Source: Bacillaceae bacterium (GTDB lineage: Bacteria > Bacillota > Bacilli > JACDOE01). From it: 36,399 nt of DNA. Location: positions 1-36,399 of the forward strand of contig JACDOE010000010.1 of assembly GCA_017656255.1 (NCBI GenBank), written 5' to 3'. The notes beneath the pieces were generated by a model that saw nothing but the letters and a program-made list of their open reading frames with translations, was not told the origin of the DNA and did not search any database. Shown in pieces: positions 1 through 7,767 of the stretch. Each line of letters starts with the position of its first letter. Position 1 is the first letter of the stretch. The position numbers and the translations under genes are program-made.

Positions 1-134
1 TGAGGTTGTTTAAAAATTTACGTTGCGGGATGTCTACTTTCTTTACAGAGGTCCAAGATTTCCTCTATTTTCCCCCGGCCCTAAGTATTATGCAAAGTAT
101 TGAAAACCAAATAACCTATGACCCCATCACACAA
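1..134. other. Intergenic, no gene; degenerate copy of a dispersed repeat end
   Basis: No convincing reading frame is seen. Positions 87-103 read ATTATGCAAAGTATTGA, which matches the conserved end of the repeat copies at 19945-19961, 32658-32673 and 32781-32797 with a few changes. The neighbouring CCCCCGG and TTTTC stretches also recall that element. Confidence 0.4.
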
Positions 135-167
135 CAAAAAAACAGCAGACCTTACACCCGTCTGCCG
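135..167 (-). terminator. Rho-independent terminator of the yqeG-yqeM operon
   Basis: Read on the minus strand, GCAGAC (160-165) pairs with GTCTGC (145-150) across a nine-base loop and is followed by a run of seven T. It lies about 20 bases past the yqeM stop codon, so the operon ends here. Confidence 0.75.
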
Positions 168-185
168 CCACGCACCTCTTAAAAA

Positions 186-926
186 CTATTTATAAGCCGC
201 AAAAAAAGCCCGATCATCATCGGCACCCAGCACCTTCCCGCCAAAATCCGCGGTCACCGACACCTTCCGAAACCCGGCCTGTTTCAGCCAGCACTCCAGC
301 TTTTCCGGTTCATAAGCCCGCTGCCGGTGAATCTCGTCAAATCGGCGATACACCCCGTCCGGTTCCCGCACAAATAAGGTGAGGTCATGCTCCACCACCA
401 GGCTGTCCGGGTCACTCTCACACTGCCAGATGTAAGACACATCCTCGTCGACCATATGAAAAGCGTTGTCGGCAAAAATCTCCCGGATTTTATACGGCGT
501 ATGAACATCGAACAGAAACGTACCGCCTTCCTCAAGTTGCGCAAAGACCTGCTCAAACGTCCGGACCACGTCCTCTTCCTCAAGCAGATAATTGATGGAA
601 TCGAAAAAACAGACTACCGTATCCACCGGCTCAGAAAGCGTCAGTGCACGCATGTCCTGGTGCAGATAACGAACGTCGAGCCCGCGGCTTTTCTCCTCCG
701 CCACTGCGAGCATGTCCTCCGAAATATCCACCCCGATGACCCGGAATCCCTGTTGCGCCAGCATTTTTGCCATCGTACCGGTGCCACAGGCCAGATCCAC
801 CACCGTTTCCGGCTTGCGATCGCCCCAGATCCGACGGGCATAATCCAGCCAGCGCCCGTAATCAACATCGTCCATCAGCCGATCATAGACCCGGGCCAGG
901 TTTCGGTAACTATCCCATTTCGACAA
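186..926 (-). CDS. yqeM: YqeM-like class I SAM-dependent methyltransferase
   Basis: Predicted methyltransferase of the YqeM type; its substrate is not established. The Rossmann core carries the SAM motif I VVDLACGTGTMAKML and the second strand acid in VIGVDIS, followed by DMRAL and FDSINYL, as in this family. An ATG at 935 exists, but the GGGGAG ribosome binding site directly abuts it. The TTG at 926 lies nine bases downstream of that site, so I prefer TTG. The gene overlaps the end of rsfS by 17 bases and is the last gene of the operon, the same position as in Bacillus. Family assignment is secure, the start is less so. Confidence 0.85.
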   Translation of the reverse strand: MSKWDSYRNLARVYDRLMDDVDYGRWLDYARRIWGDRKPETVVDLACGTGTMAKMLAQQGFRVIGVDISEDMLAVAEEKSRGLDVRYLHQDMRALTLSEPVDTVVCFFDSINYLLEEEDVVRTFEQVFAQLEEGGTFLFDVHTPYKIREIFADNAFHMVDEDVSYIWQCESDPDSLVVEHDLTLFVREPDGVYRRFDEIHRQRAYEPEKLECWLKQAGFRKVSVTADFGGKVLGADDDRAFFAAYK

Positions 927-1248
927 CCTGTGCATCTCCCCATAAACGTTCTAAATTGTAGAAATCCCGTTCATCCCGGTGAAACACGTGAACCACCACA
1001 TCCCCGATATCAATCAGGACCCAGCGCGCCTGGTTATAACCTTCCAGATCCACGTCCAGCCCGTTATCCTGCATTTTTTTCTTAATCTCCGTCGCAATCG
1101 ACTGAACCTGCGTTTCCGAGTTCCCGTGGCAAATCACAAAGTAATCAGCGATCACTGACAAGCCTCGTATATCCAGGACCACCACGTCCTGTGCTTTTTT
1201 CTCTTCCGCTGCTTCCGTTGCCAGTCGGACTATTTCCTCAACGGTCAT
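910..1248 (-). CDS. rsfS: Ribosome silencing factor RsfS
   Basis: RsfS (Iojap/YbeB/DUF143) binds ribosomal protein uL14 and blocks joining of the 30S and 50S subunits when nutrients are scarce. The 112-residue protein has the family's full length and its core features: the VLDIRGLSVIADYFVICHGNS segment, and near the end the W-V-LIDIGDVVVHVF stretch followed by ER-FYNLERLWGDA. An AAAAGGAGG site lies about 12 bases before the ATG. It sits 19 bases after yqeK and overlaps yqeM, so it is cotranscribed with both. Confidence 0.95.
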   Translation of the reverse strand: MTVEEIVRLATEAAEEKKAQDVVVLDIRGLSVIADYFVICHGNSETQVQSIATEIKKKMQDNGLDVDLEGYNQARWVLIDIGDVVVHVFHRDERDFYNLERLWGDAQVVEMG

Positions 1249-1267
1249 ATCCGGTAACCGCCTCCTT

Positions 1268-1831
1268 TTATTTAATCAAATCATTGCGGGCCGCCAGGGT
1301 CCGGGGATAAATCTTCTTCCCTTTCTGAATCAGAAACATAATCGTATTATCCAGTGCACGAAGCATCGCCTGATCCAGGTCGGACTCCGCCAGCTTCCGC
1401 ACCTCGTCCACACCGGGAAAATCCCGTCCGGGTTCAATATAATCCGCCATCCAGATCACCTTGTCCAGCAGGGTCATGCCGGCCCTTCCCGACGTATGGT
1501 AACGAATGGCATCCAGGACCTCTTCATCGGTCACATTGAGATCTCGTTTGACCACTTCAGCTCCCGCGGGAGCATGCCATAATTCTACGCCGTAGTCGAT
1601 CAGATCATCCGGAATATGCGGTGTTTCCAGGATGATCTGTTCTAGTTTATCCTGCTTCCAGTATTTACAGTAATCGTGCAAAATAGCCGCCAGTTCAGCC
1701 TTATGGGTATCCGCCCCGTATCGCTCGGCCAGCTTCACCGCTGTTTCCATCACACCCAGCGTATGCTGGTAGCGCGGTTCGGTCAGCTGCTCTTTCACTT
1801 TTTCCAGATAAAATGTTTTATCCTGCTCCAT
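1268..1831 (-). CDS. yqeK: HD-domain Ap4A hydrolase YqeK
   Basis: Bacterial YqeK proteins are symmetrical diadenosine tetraphosphate hydrolases with an HD fold. The metal-binding residues are visible: H near residue 19 (YQHTLGVMET), the HD pair in AAILHDYCKYW near residue 50, a further H in LWHAPAGAEV and H in AIRYHTSGR, then D in VIWMADYIEPGR. The length of 187 residues is normal. The gene overlaps the end of nadD by 14 bases and has a GGAGCAGGG-type binding site inside nadD, which implies translational coupling between NAD synthesis and dinucleotide clean-up genes. Confidence 0.93.
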   Translation of the reverse strand: MEQDKTFYLEKVKEQLTEPRYQHTLGVMETAVKLAERYGADTHKAELAAILHDYCKYWKQDKLEQIILETPHIPDDLIDYGVELWHAPAGAEVVKRDLNVTDEEVLDAIRYHTSGRAGMTLLDKVIWMADYIEPGRDFPGVDEVRKLAESDLDQAMLRALDNTIMFLIQKGKKIYPRTLAARNDLIK

Positions 1832-2396
1832 AAAGTCCCTGCTCCTTTATATAGGCTCTGACGGATTCCGGAACCAGATAACGGATCGATCTGCCATCGC
1901 GAACCCGTTCACGAATCATCGATGAAGAGATGTCCACCTCCGGGACATCCACCTTTTTCACCCGGTGTTCGGTAAAGGGCTGGTCCAGCCGGTAGCCTTT
2001 GCGGGCCACCGCAATAAATTGAACCATGGACAGCAGTTCGTTAATGCGATGCCAATTCGGCAGATATTCGACCATATCAGCTCCGATAATAAATTGAAAT
2101 TGATGATCGGGATAGTGTTGTTTCAGTTCCCGAATGGTTTCGTAGGTGTACGAAACCCCTTTTTTATCCAGTTCGTAGGATGAGACTTCAAGCTGAGGAT
2201 GATCCTGTACGGCTAATTGTAGCATACGGAAACGGTGTCTGCCATCCGTAATTTCCTCTCCCTGTTTGTGAGGTGGAACAGCCGCGGGCATCAGCCAGAT
2301 CCGGTCCAGTTCCTCGCTATCGAGCACATGTTCCGCCATGATCAGATGAGCGGTATGAACCGGATCAAACGTTCCCCCAAAAATGCCGATTTTCAT
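1818..2396 (-). CDS. nadD: Nicotinate-nucleotide adenylyltransferase NadD
   Basis: NadD makes deamido-NAD from nicotinate mononucleotide and ATP in the cytoplasm. The N-terminus GIFGGTFDPVHTAHL holds the nucleotidyltransferase (T/H)xGH-like motif, and the late SSSMIRERVRDGRSIRYLVP segment is the second ATP-binding signature (ISST-x-IR type). The 192-residue length fits Gram-positive NadD. The start ATG follows GGAGTGAGCC, three bases after yhbY. Together with pncA at 7061 the window holds two pyridine-nucleotide salvage steps, though in separate transcription units. Confidence 0.96.
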   Translation of the reverse strand: MKIGIFGGTFDPVHTAHLIMAEHVLDSEELDRIWLMPAAVPPHKQGEEITDGRHRFRMLQLAVQDHPQLEVSSYELDKKGVSYTYETIRELKQHYPDHQFQFIIGADMVEYLPNWHRINELLSMVQFIAVARKGYRLDQPFTEHRVKKVDVPEVDISSSMIRERVRDGRSIRYLVPESVRAYIKEQGLYGAG

Positions 2397-2399
2397 GGC

Positions 2400-2693
2400 T
2401 CACTCCGGTAGAACCAGCTTTTTGTTTTCTTCCGATTCTTTATACAGGATGATCACATTTCCGATGACCTGAACCAGCTCCGCGCCCGCTCCTTCAGCCA
2501 GTTCCTCCGCCACCTCATGACGATCCTCAAAACAATTTTTTAAAACCGATACTTTAATCAGTTCCCTGGCTTCCAGGGCATCTTCGATCTGCTTGATCAG
2601 ATTCTGGTTGACTCCGCCTTTGCCCACCTGAAAAATGGGGTTCAGATGATGGGCTTCCGAACGGAGAAACCGTTTTTGTTTTCCTGTTAACAT
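2400..2693 (-). CDS. yhbY: YhbY/YqeI CRM-domain RNA-binding protein
   Basis: Small RNA-binding protein with a single CRM domain that associates with pre-50S ribosomal particles. The family pattern LTGKQKRFLRSEAH, then P-FQVGKGGVN and the central LIKVSVLKNC are all visible in 97 residues. A clean AAGGAGG lies 7-8 bases before the ATG. It is placed between aroE and nadD, as in Bacillus, where it is called yqeI. Confidence 0.95.
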   Translation of the reverse strand: MLTGKQKRFLRSEAHHLNPIFQVGKGGVNQNLIKQIEDALEARELIKVSVLKNCFEDRHEVAEELAEGAGAELVQVIGNVIILYKESEENKKLVLPE

Positions 2694-2712
2694 GAATATC
2701 CTCCTTAAGTTG

Positions 2713-3567
2713 TTATGTCGATGTCAGCATGTGATGGGCCTTTTCATACATCAGTTCGGCAGGTGCCTCTTTCCCCGTCCATAACTCAAAAGCCAGCGCT
2801 CCCTGATGGACCAGCATCCCCAGTCCGGAATGGGTCACACAGCCTGCCTGCCGTGCCTCTTTCAAGAGTTTCGTTTCCAGGGGGTTATAGACCAGATCAC
2901 TGACCACCAGTCGCTGATGCAGCAACTCACCCGGAACTGGACTGTCGGACTCATTGGGAGACATCCCGACGGATGTGGTATTGATGAGCAATGTAGAATC
3001 CGGAACGACGTCCGGCAAATCCGAAAGTGACAGTGCCCGAACTCTGGTATCAGTATGGCGCTGAATCGATTCGGCCAGTTCCGCCGCTTTTTCAGGCGTC
3101 CGGTTGGTGATGACCATGCCGGCCACCCCGCTTCTGGCCAGGGATACCGCGATCGCTCTCGCTGCACCCCCGGCTCCCAGGATCAGGACGTTTTGTTCGG
3201 AAAGAGAAATCTTCGTTTCCCTGAGCAGAGAACGGACATATCCCCTGCCATCCGTATTATAACCAATCAGCTTCCCGTTTTCATGGACAATGGTATTAAC
3301 CGCTCCGATCAGACGTGCTTCTTCATGCAAATCATCGAGAAAATCGATCACATTCACTTTATGCGGAATGGTCACATTGACTCCGCGAAAGCCGAGTGCC
3401 CGGATCCCTTCCACCGCCTGTCCGAGCCGGTCGGGATGCACGGCAAAGGCGGCATAGTAATAAGGAATACCCAGTTGTTTAAAGGCGGCATTCTGCATCA
3501 CCGGCGACATGGAATGTTCCACGGGATAACCCAGCAACCCGGTCATGATCGTCTGCTGTCCGCTCAT
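2713..3567 (-). CDS. aroE: Shikimate dehydrogenase AroE
   Basis: AroE reduces 3-dehydroshikimate to shikimate with NADPH in aromatic amino acid synthesis. Substrate-binding signatures GYPVEHSMSPVMQN, NVTIPHK with the catalytic lysine, and NTDGRGY are present. They are followed by the NADP-binding GAGGAARA and NRTPEKA motifs and the C-terminal GLGMLVHQGALAFELWTG. An upstream in-frame ATG at 3582 overlaps the GGAGGAGG ribosome binding site, so the start is taken at 3567, giving 284 residues. It lies 26 bases after yqeH. Confidence 0.95.
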   Translation of the reverse strand: MSGQQTIMTGLLGYPVEHSMSPVMQNAAFKQLGIPYYYAAFAVHPDRLGQAVEGIRALGFRGVNVTIPHKVNVIDFLDDLHEEARLIGAVNTIVHENGKLIGYNTDGRGYVRSLLRETKISLSEQNVLILGAGGAARAIAVSLARSGVAGMVITNRTPEKAAELAESIQRHTDTRVRALSLSDLPDVVPDSTLLINTTSVGMSPNESDSPVPGELLHQRLVVSDLVYNPLETKLLKEARQAGCVTHSGLGMLVHQGALAFELWTGKEAPAELMYEKAHHMLTST

Positions 3568-3593
3568 TGGCTCCTCCTCCATTTTAAAACATG

Positions 3594-4703
3594 TTATATC
3601 AAACGTTTACGCAGTCCGACGCCGACCCCTTTCGGGGCATACACATCCAGCAGGCAGCCGGTTTCCCTGAACGCCACCCAGCCCAGTCCGGATATGATCA
3701 GATCCTTTTTTTGCCCGGGCTTGATTTTAAAATGAGAACGCTGCATCTCCGGCATCCGCTCGATTTCATCGGGAGCCGGCGGCACCAGGAGATCCCCGAG
3801 TTGCTTATTATAAAGCTCATCCGCCTTCTCCGTTTTGGTCCGGTGAATGTAGAGGCGGTTGGAGGCATAAATCACGAAGGGTTGGCGATCACCCCGCAAA
3901 AAATCGATCCGTGCCAGCCCGCCGAGAAACAGCGTCTGCCCCGCATTCAACTGGTACACCCGGGGATTGATCGTCGATTCCGGCGATATAATCTTGAGAC
4001 TTTCCGGTGACAGGATGTGCGTGATCTGTTCCCGGTTGATGATCCCGGGGGTATCAATGATGGAACTGCCCGTGTCGAGCGGGATGTGAATCATGTCCAG
4101 GGTTGTCCCCGGAAAACGGGACGTGGTAATCCCCTGATCACCTTCACCGTAGTCATGCAGCAGCCGGTTGATCAGACTGGATTTGCCCACATTGGTCGCA
4201 CCCACCACATACACATTTTTGTCCCGTCGGTAAGCGGCCAGCTTAGAAACCAGCTCTTCAATGCCCGTTCCGTTTTTCGCGCTGACCAGTACCACATCCA
4301 CCGGTTTCAGTCCCAGCTGCCCGGCGGCATGGCGCATCCAGTTCTCAACCCGGTTCAAATTAATGTTCTTCGGGAGCAGGTCCACTTTGTTGCCCACGAG
4401 GAGCACCGGGTTATGGCCGGCAAAACGGGTGATCCCGTCCAACCAGCTCCCGTCAAAGTCAAAGATATCCACCACTTTGATAATCAGTGCATCATCCTGT
4501 CCAATCTTGTGAATGATCTCCAGAAAATCATCTTCATCCATCTCAACCCTGGAAACTTCGTTATAGTGGGTGATGCGGAAGCAACGGCGGCACACCACAT
4601 CTTCCCGTCCCAGCGCACTTTCCGGAACATAGCCCGGTTTATGTTCATCCTCGGTTTGCAATTCGACCCCGCAACCGGGACATACGCGTACATCTTCCGT
4701 CAT
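3594..4703 (-). CDS. yqeH: Ribosome biogenesis GTPase YqeH
   Basis: YqeH is a circularly permuted GTPase needed for 30S assembly. The sequence starts with a four-cysteine zinc motif (CPGC near residue 8, CRRC near residue 38), then shows the permuted order of G motifs: NKVDLL (G4), SAKNGTG (G5), GATNVGKSSLIN (G1), the TT-FPGTT switch (G2) and DTPG (G3). A C-terminal domain of about 130 residues ends the 369-residue protein. Its ATG overlaps the yqeG stop in an ATGA and is preceded by GGGAGGATGAG. Confidence 0.96.
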   Translation of the reverse strand: MTEDVRVCPGCGVELQTEDEHKPGYVPESALGREDVVCRRCFRITHYNEVSRVEMDEDDFLEIIHKIGQDDALIIKVVDIFDFDGSWLDGITRFAGHNPVLLVGNKVDLLPKNINLNRVENWMRHAAGQLGLKPVDVVLVSAKNGTGIEELVSKLAAYRRDKNVYVVGATNVGKSSLINRLLHDYGEGDQGITTSRFPGTTLDMIHIPLDTGSSIIDTPGIINREQITHILSPESLKIISPESTINPRVYQLNAGQTLFLGGLARIDFLRGDRQPFVIYASNRLYIHRTKTEKADELYNKQLGDLLVPPAPDEIERMPEMQRSHFKIKPGQKKDLIISGLGWVAFRETGCLLDVYAPKGVGVGLRKRLI

Positions 4704-5227
4704 GACTCATCCTCCCAGTTCAGCATTCCTTTTTTACGCATAATACGCAGGACACGCCGTTCCACCATCCGGTTGATCCGGGTAAAAAATCCGTCCGTGC
4801 TGGCAACCGGAACCACCAGGATGGTGTAGATGCCGGTCCGGTTTCCGCCCAGAACATCGGTTAAAATCTGGTCACCGACCACCACTACTTCCCGGGTATC
4901 AAGTCCCATCATCTCAACAGCTTTTAAAAAAGGTTTCCGGGTCGGTTTTTTGGCCCGGGAGATAAATGGCACCTGAAGGGACGCTGAAAAACGGGACACC
5001 CGGTCACTGGAGGTGTTGTTGGAGACAATGACCACCTGAAATCCGTTACGCTTTGCCTCTTCCACCCACTCCACCAATTCTTCGGTAGCATCCGGCCTGT
5101 CCCATTCAATCAATGTATTATCCAGATCGGTAATGATTCCTTTCACGCCCCGCTGTTTCAGGAGCGTAAAATCGATATCATAAATAGATTTGACATGCAG
5201 ATCCGGTAAAAACCTTTTTAATAACAT
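4700..5227 (-). CDS. yqeG: YqeG-family HAD phosphatase (class IIIA)
   Basis: HAD-superfamily hydrolase; the first gene of the operon. The nucleophile motif is DLDNTLIEWD, motif II is VIVSNNT and motif IV is VVVVGDQILTDVLGGN. The physiological substrate is not established. An in-frame ATG at 5242 would overlap the GAGGTG binding site, so I use the ATG at 5227. This gives 175 residues and the usual MLLKRFLPD start. It overlaps yqeH by four bases. Confidence 0.92.
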   Translation of the reverse strand: MLLKRFLPDLHVKSIYDIDFTLLKQRGVKGIITDLDNTLIEWDRPDATEELVEWVEEAKRNGFQVVIVSNNTSSDRVSRFSASLQVPFISRAKKPTRKPFLKAVEMMGLDTREVVVVGDQILTDVLGGNRTGIYTILVVPVASTDGFFTRINRMVERRVLRIMRKKGMLNWEDES

Positions 5228-5416
5228 GACCCACCTCTTCAATCTCTCTCTTAGTGTCCGGCTTGTCGCAGATAACTATACCATAATTACCCACTGAAGA
5301 AAACTTGGTCTTTCGTCAACTTTTACAGGCTCAAATCGAACTGGCACATGAATGATCGATGCGCCTCTCACAGAAACGTACACGCGGGTCATCGCAACGG
5401 GTCCTCTTGATTTGCA
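5228..5416. other. Intergenic region upstream of yqeG
   Basis: About 190 bases without a supported gene, between the yqeG start and the hydrolase terminator. It must hold the promoter of the yqeG operon. The best candidate is the extended -10 listed separately at 5275-5283. I see no hairpin or riboswitch-like fold. Confidence 0.5.
5275..5283 (-). promoter_or_regulatory. Possible extended -10 promoter of the yqeG operon
   Basis: On the minus strand the bases read TGGTATAGT, an extended -10 (TGN plus TATAGT), about 48 bases before the yqeG start. No good -35 is found at 17 bases, which is tolerated with an extended -10. Confidence 0.35.
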
Positions 5417-5445
5417 GAAAAAAGGGAGAACAAAGTTCTCCCTTT
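5417..5445 (-). terminator. Terminator after the alpha/beta hydrolase gene
   Basis: Perfect 11-base inverted repeat AAAGGGAGAAC (5421-5431) and GTTCTCCCTTT (5435-5445) with a three-base loop. The A run at 5418-5423 gives the T tract on the minus strand, so it ends the hydrolase transcript. It may also work partly on the plus strand. Confidence 0.8.
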
Positions 5446-5519
5446 AACATCTCACCAGCTATTTTCAGTTGACCCCTGATGGCTTGTTTTCCTCTTCCAG
5501 CTTTTGATTTTTCTTCACA

Positions 5520-6296
5520 TTAAAACCCGTTCTCAACCATAAAGTTCCGGATCAGGGCAGCGAAAGCTTCGGGTGCTTCCAGAGGCAAATGGTGATAGGC
5601 CCCGTCCATCTCATGCAGGGGCCCATCGACGATCCGGGCGAGCTCCCGGGCGCCTTCAGCCGGCATTACGGGGCTTTCCTTCGCGCGCACGATCCAGGTG
5701 GGACTGTTAACCTGCTCAGCCAGTGAAAGCGATTCAACCTTTTCAATTGCCAGTGTCCGTCGATCAAAATGCTCTCCCCATCGCCCATCATCCTGTTCAT
5801 GAAAGCACTCCCGGGCAAGTTGCTCCACGCGATCCGTCGGGGCGGTGTGCTGGGGTGGCAATAACTTATAATGAGCCACAGCATCCTGCAGAGTGTCGTA
5901 AATACGTCCACTTTTTTGGCTGGCTTTATGTAAGCCGGCCAGTTCCTCTTTCGGGGAGTCTATTTTCATATCGGCTATCAGTAGAGCGGAAGGAGGACGA
6001 ATCCCGCGACTGGCCACTTTGAGCCCAACGTACCCCCCCATTGAATGGCCCACAATAGCATAAGGACGGTCAAACTTCCCGGCAAGCTCCTCGATATCCC
6101 CTGCGTAATCATCATAACCGTAGCTGTCCGCCCTGCGGCTCTGACCGTGTCCCCGGAAATCAGGGGCCACCAGGTAGTACTCCTTTTCCAGATAGGGTGC
6201 GACCCACTTCCACCAGCCGCTGTGACTGGCAAGGGCGTGCAGGAGTACCACGGGTGGATTTTGTGGATCTCCCCACGTTCGACAGTGCATCTCCAT
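5520..6296 (-). CDS. Alpha/beta hydrolase
   Basis: Hydrolase of the alpha/beta fold with unknown substrate. The nucleophile elbow is GHSMGG (serine near residue 85). An oxyanion-hole HALASHSGWW segment lies near residue 20, DFRGHGQS near residue 46, and the catalytic histidine is probably in GAYHHLPLEAPEAF near the C-terminus. The start at 6296 is chosen because GGAGGTGA lies six bases upstream. An ORF extension to 6350 overlaps a second purine-rich stretch but is not needed by the fold. It stands alone with its own terminator, so context gives no clue to function. Confidence 0.85.
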   Translation of the reverse strand: MEMHCRTWGDPQNPPVVLLHALASHSGWWKWVAPYLEKEYYLVAPDFRGHGQSRRADSYGYDDYAGDIEELAGKFDRPYAIVGHSMGGYVGLKVASRGIRPPSALLIADMKIDSPKEELAGLHKASQKSGRIYDTLQDAVAHYKLLPPQHTAPTDRVEQLARECFHEQDDGRWGEHFDRRTLAIEKVESLSLAEQVNSPTWIVRAKESPVMPAEGARELARIVDGPLHEMDGAYHHLPLEAPEAFAALIRNFMVENGF

Positions 6297-6480
6297 ACTC
6301 TTCACCTCCATTATATTAACTTCTATTGATCTAATCTCCCCTCCTTCCATTTGACTACAAAAGGATTAATTTCAGAAATGTTCTTTTAAACTTCAGATAG
6401 AATTATAATGTCTTTTTGTAGTCTAAATAAAGTTTATAAGCAGAACATAAGAACGTCCTCGCAAGTTCTATAAAATAAAA

Positions 6481-6520
6481 TCGCAGGCTGTGAGAAAATC
6501 ACTTTCTCAATAGCCTGCGA
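6481..6520 (-). terminator. Orphan terminator-like hairpin
   Basis: TCGCAGGCT (6481-6489) pairs with AGCCTGCGA (6512-6520), and an inner TGAGAAA pairs with TTTCTCA. The T-rich side (ATTTTATTTTA) is on the minus strand. No supported gene precedes it, which suggests that it terminated a gene now lost. Confidence 0.5.
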
Positions 6521-6748
6521 AATTATCAGGATCATGCAGGGAAACGATTGTTGATATCACCGTTTCAGTAGATTCAACGGAGTTCATTATATAACGCCTC
6601 AAAGGGTGATTGTTGAAGAGAGCTAACATTGTTGATTAGGACGACACCATCCAATTTGATCCGGAATCCGAATTCTTCGAGGAAATCGTGGATAATGTAA
6701 TGGCACTGATAGCTTATACTGAAGATGATGAGTGAACCAATGGTTGAA

Positions 6749-6787
6749 AAAACCGTCAAGGGGACAAAAAATCCTGACGGTTTTCTC
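6749..6787. terminator. Orphan bidirectional hairpin
   Basis: AAAACCGTCA (6749-6758) pairs with TGACGGTTTT (6775-6784) across a 16-base loop. T-rich tracts flank the stem on both strands. It lies 14 bases after the stop of the coding-like relic described for this region. Confidence 0.45.
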
Positions 6788-7060
6788 TGGTTGGAATGCC
6801 ATTTGAGTGTTTTATGTTATACCTGGTCACGCTAGGCTTAAAGAACCGGTCAATTGTGGTACATACCTGATTTTATTATCACGAATCCGCTTGCCAAAAC
6901 AGTTTCCACTCAAATGATAACCTTTACTCGACATTTTTCGGGCGGTGACAGGCACCCTAAAGTTCAGCGGATTTGATATGATAAACGTATACTCAACAAA
7001 AAGGCAGCGAGCTGAATTCAGACAATCCTGCCGTCTTGCCGTTAAAAGGAGGAATGAAGC

Positions 7061-7630
7061 GTGAAAAAAGCCCTGATCGTCATTGATTACACCTGTGATT
7101 TTGTGGCTGATGACGGAAAATTGACCTGCGGAAAACCGGGGCAGGCGATTGAAAACCGGATCGCCGAACTGACCCGGGAGTTCGTCGAAAATGGTGAAGA
7201 AGTGGTGATGGCCGTCGATGTCCATGAGGAAAACGATCCGTACCATCCTGAAACCGCGCTATTCCCGCCGCACAATATCCGGGAAACATCCGGCCGCAAC
7301 CTGTACGGCAAACTGGATGAGGTCTACCGCAGATATCGGGAGCAGATTTACTGGATGGATAAAACCCGTTACAGCGCGTTTGCCGGCACCGACCTGGAAA
7401 TTCGGCTTCGTGCAAAAGGGATCGAAGAAGTGCATCTGGTCGGGGTCTGTACCGACATTTGTGTCCTGCATACAGCGGTGGACGCTTACAATAAGGGATT
7501 TCGCATCGTTATCCACCAGGATGCTGTGCAGAGCTTTGATCCACAGGGACACGAGTGGGCGCTGCGTCATTTTAAAGGAACTCTGGGTGCCACTTTGATG
7601 GAAAAAGGGACAGAAGTTGCAGCCGAGTGA
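7061..7630 (+). CDS. pncA: Nicotinamidase (isochorismatase-like cysteine hydrolase)
   Basis: Converts nicotinamide to nicotinic acid in NAD salvage. It closely resembles the Bacillus nicotinamidase (YueJ/PncA): the catalytic triad is visible as D9 (IVIDYTCDF), K101 (MDKTRYSAFAGT) and C134 (GVCTDICVLHT). Likely metal ligands are D53, H55 and H62 (AVDVHE and YHPET). The GTG start follows AAAGGAGG at a good distance. It stands alone and is closed by a terminator. NadD at 1818 acts later in the same salvage route. Confidence 0.93.
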   Translation: MKKALIVIDYTCDFVADDGKLTCGKPGQAIENRIAELTREFVENGEEVVMAVDVHEENDPYHPETALFPPHNIRETSGRNLYGKLDEVYRRYREQIYWMDKTRYSAFAGTDLEIRLRAKGIEEVHLVGVCTDICVLHTAVDAYNKGFRIVIHQDAVQSFDPQGHEWALRHFKGTLGATLMEKGTEVAAE

Positions 7631-7653
7631 TAAATAGATACCTCCACATTTCA

Positions 7654-7679
7654 TCCCTCCTGAATAAGGAGGTTTTTTT
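7654..7679 (+). terminator. Terminator after pncA
   Basis: CCTCC (7656-7660) and GGAGG (7668-7672) flank a seven-base loop, followed by seven T. An alternative longer pairing of ACCTCC (7640-7645) with GGAGGT is also possible. Confidence 0.75.
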
Positions 7680-7767
7680 GTACATTTTGCTTTACAAAAC
7701 CTGTGCACGGAATTATAATATCCTATAATTCCGATTAATTTACTTACATTTAAAAAGGAGTGGAGAG

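Larger units (their letters stand above)
6297..7060. other. Gene-poor region with hairpins and possible decayed sequence
   Basis: No convincing intact gene in 760 bases. Features seen: a 10-base inverted repeat GACTACAAAA (6353-6362) and TTTTGTAGTC (6414-6423); a long hairpin at 6481-6520; a second at 6749-6784; and a GGTGACAGGCACC stretch at 6944-6956. Between the hairpins, plus-strand frame 1 holds a coding-like run before a TGA at 6733-6735, interrupted upstream by stops. A 61-codon minus-strand frame (6574-6759) ends just before the first hairpin. Either may be a remnant, and neither is recognised. Confidence 0.5.

Noticed and set aside
387-1085. 232-codon plus-strand frame opposite yqeM and rsfS
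   Set aside because: Antisense to two confidently identified genes, rich in His, Pro and Arg, with no ribosome binding site.
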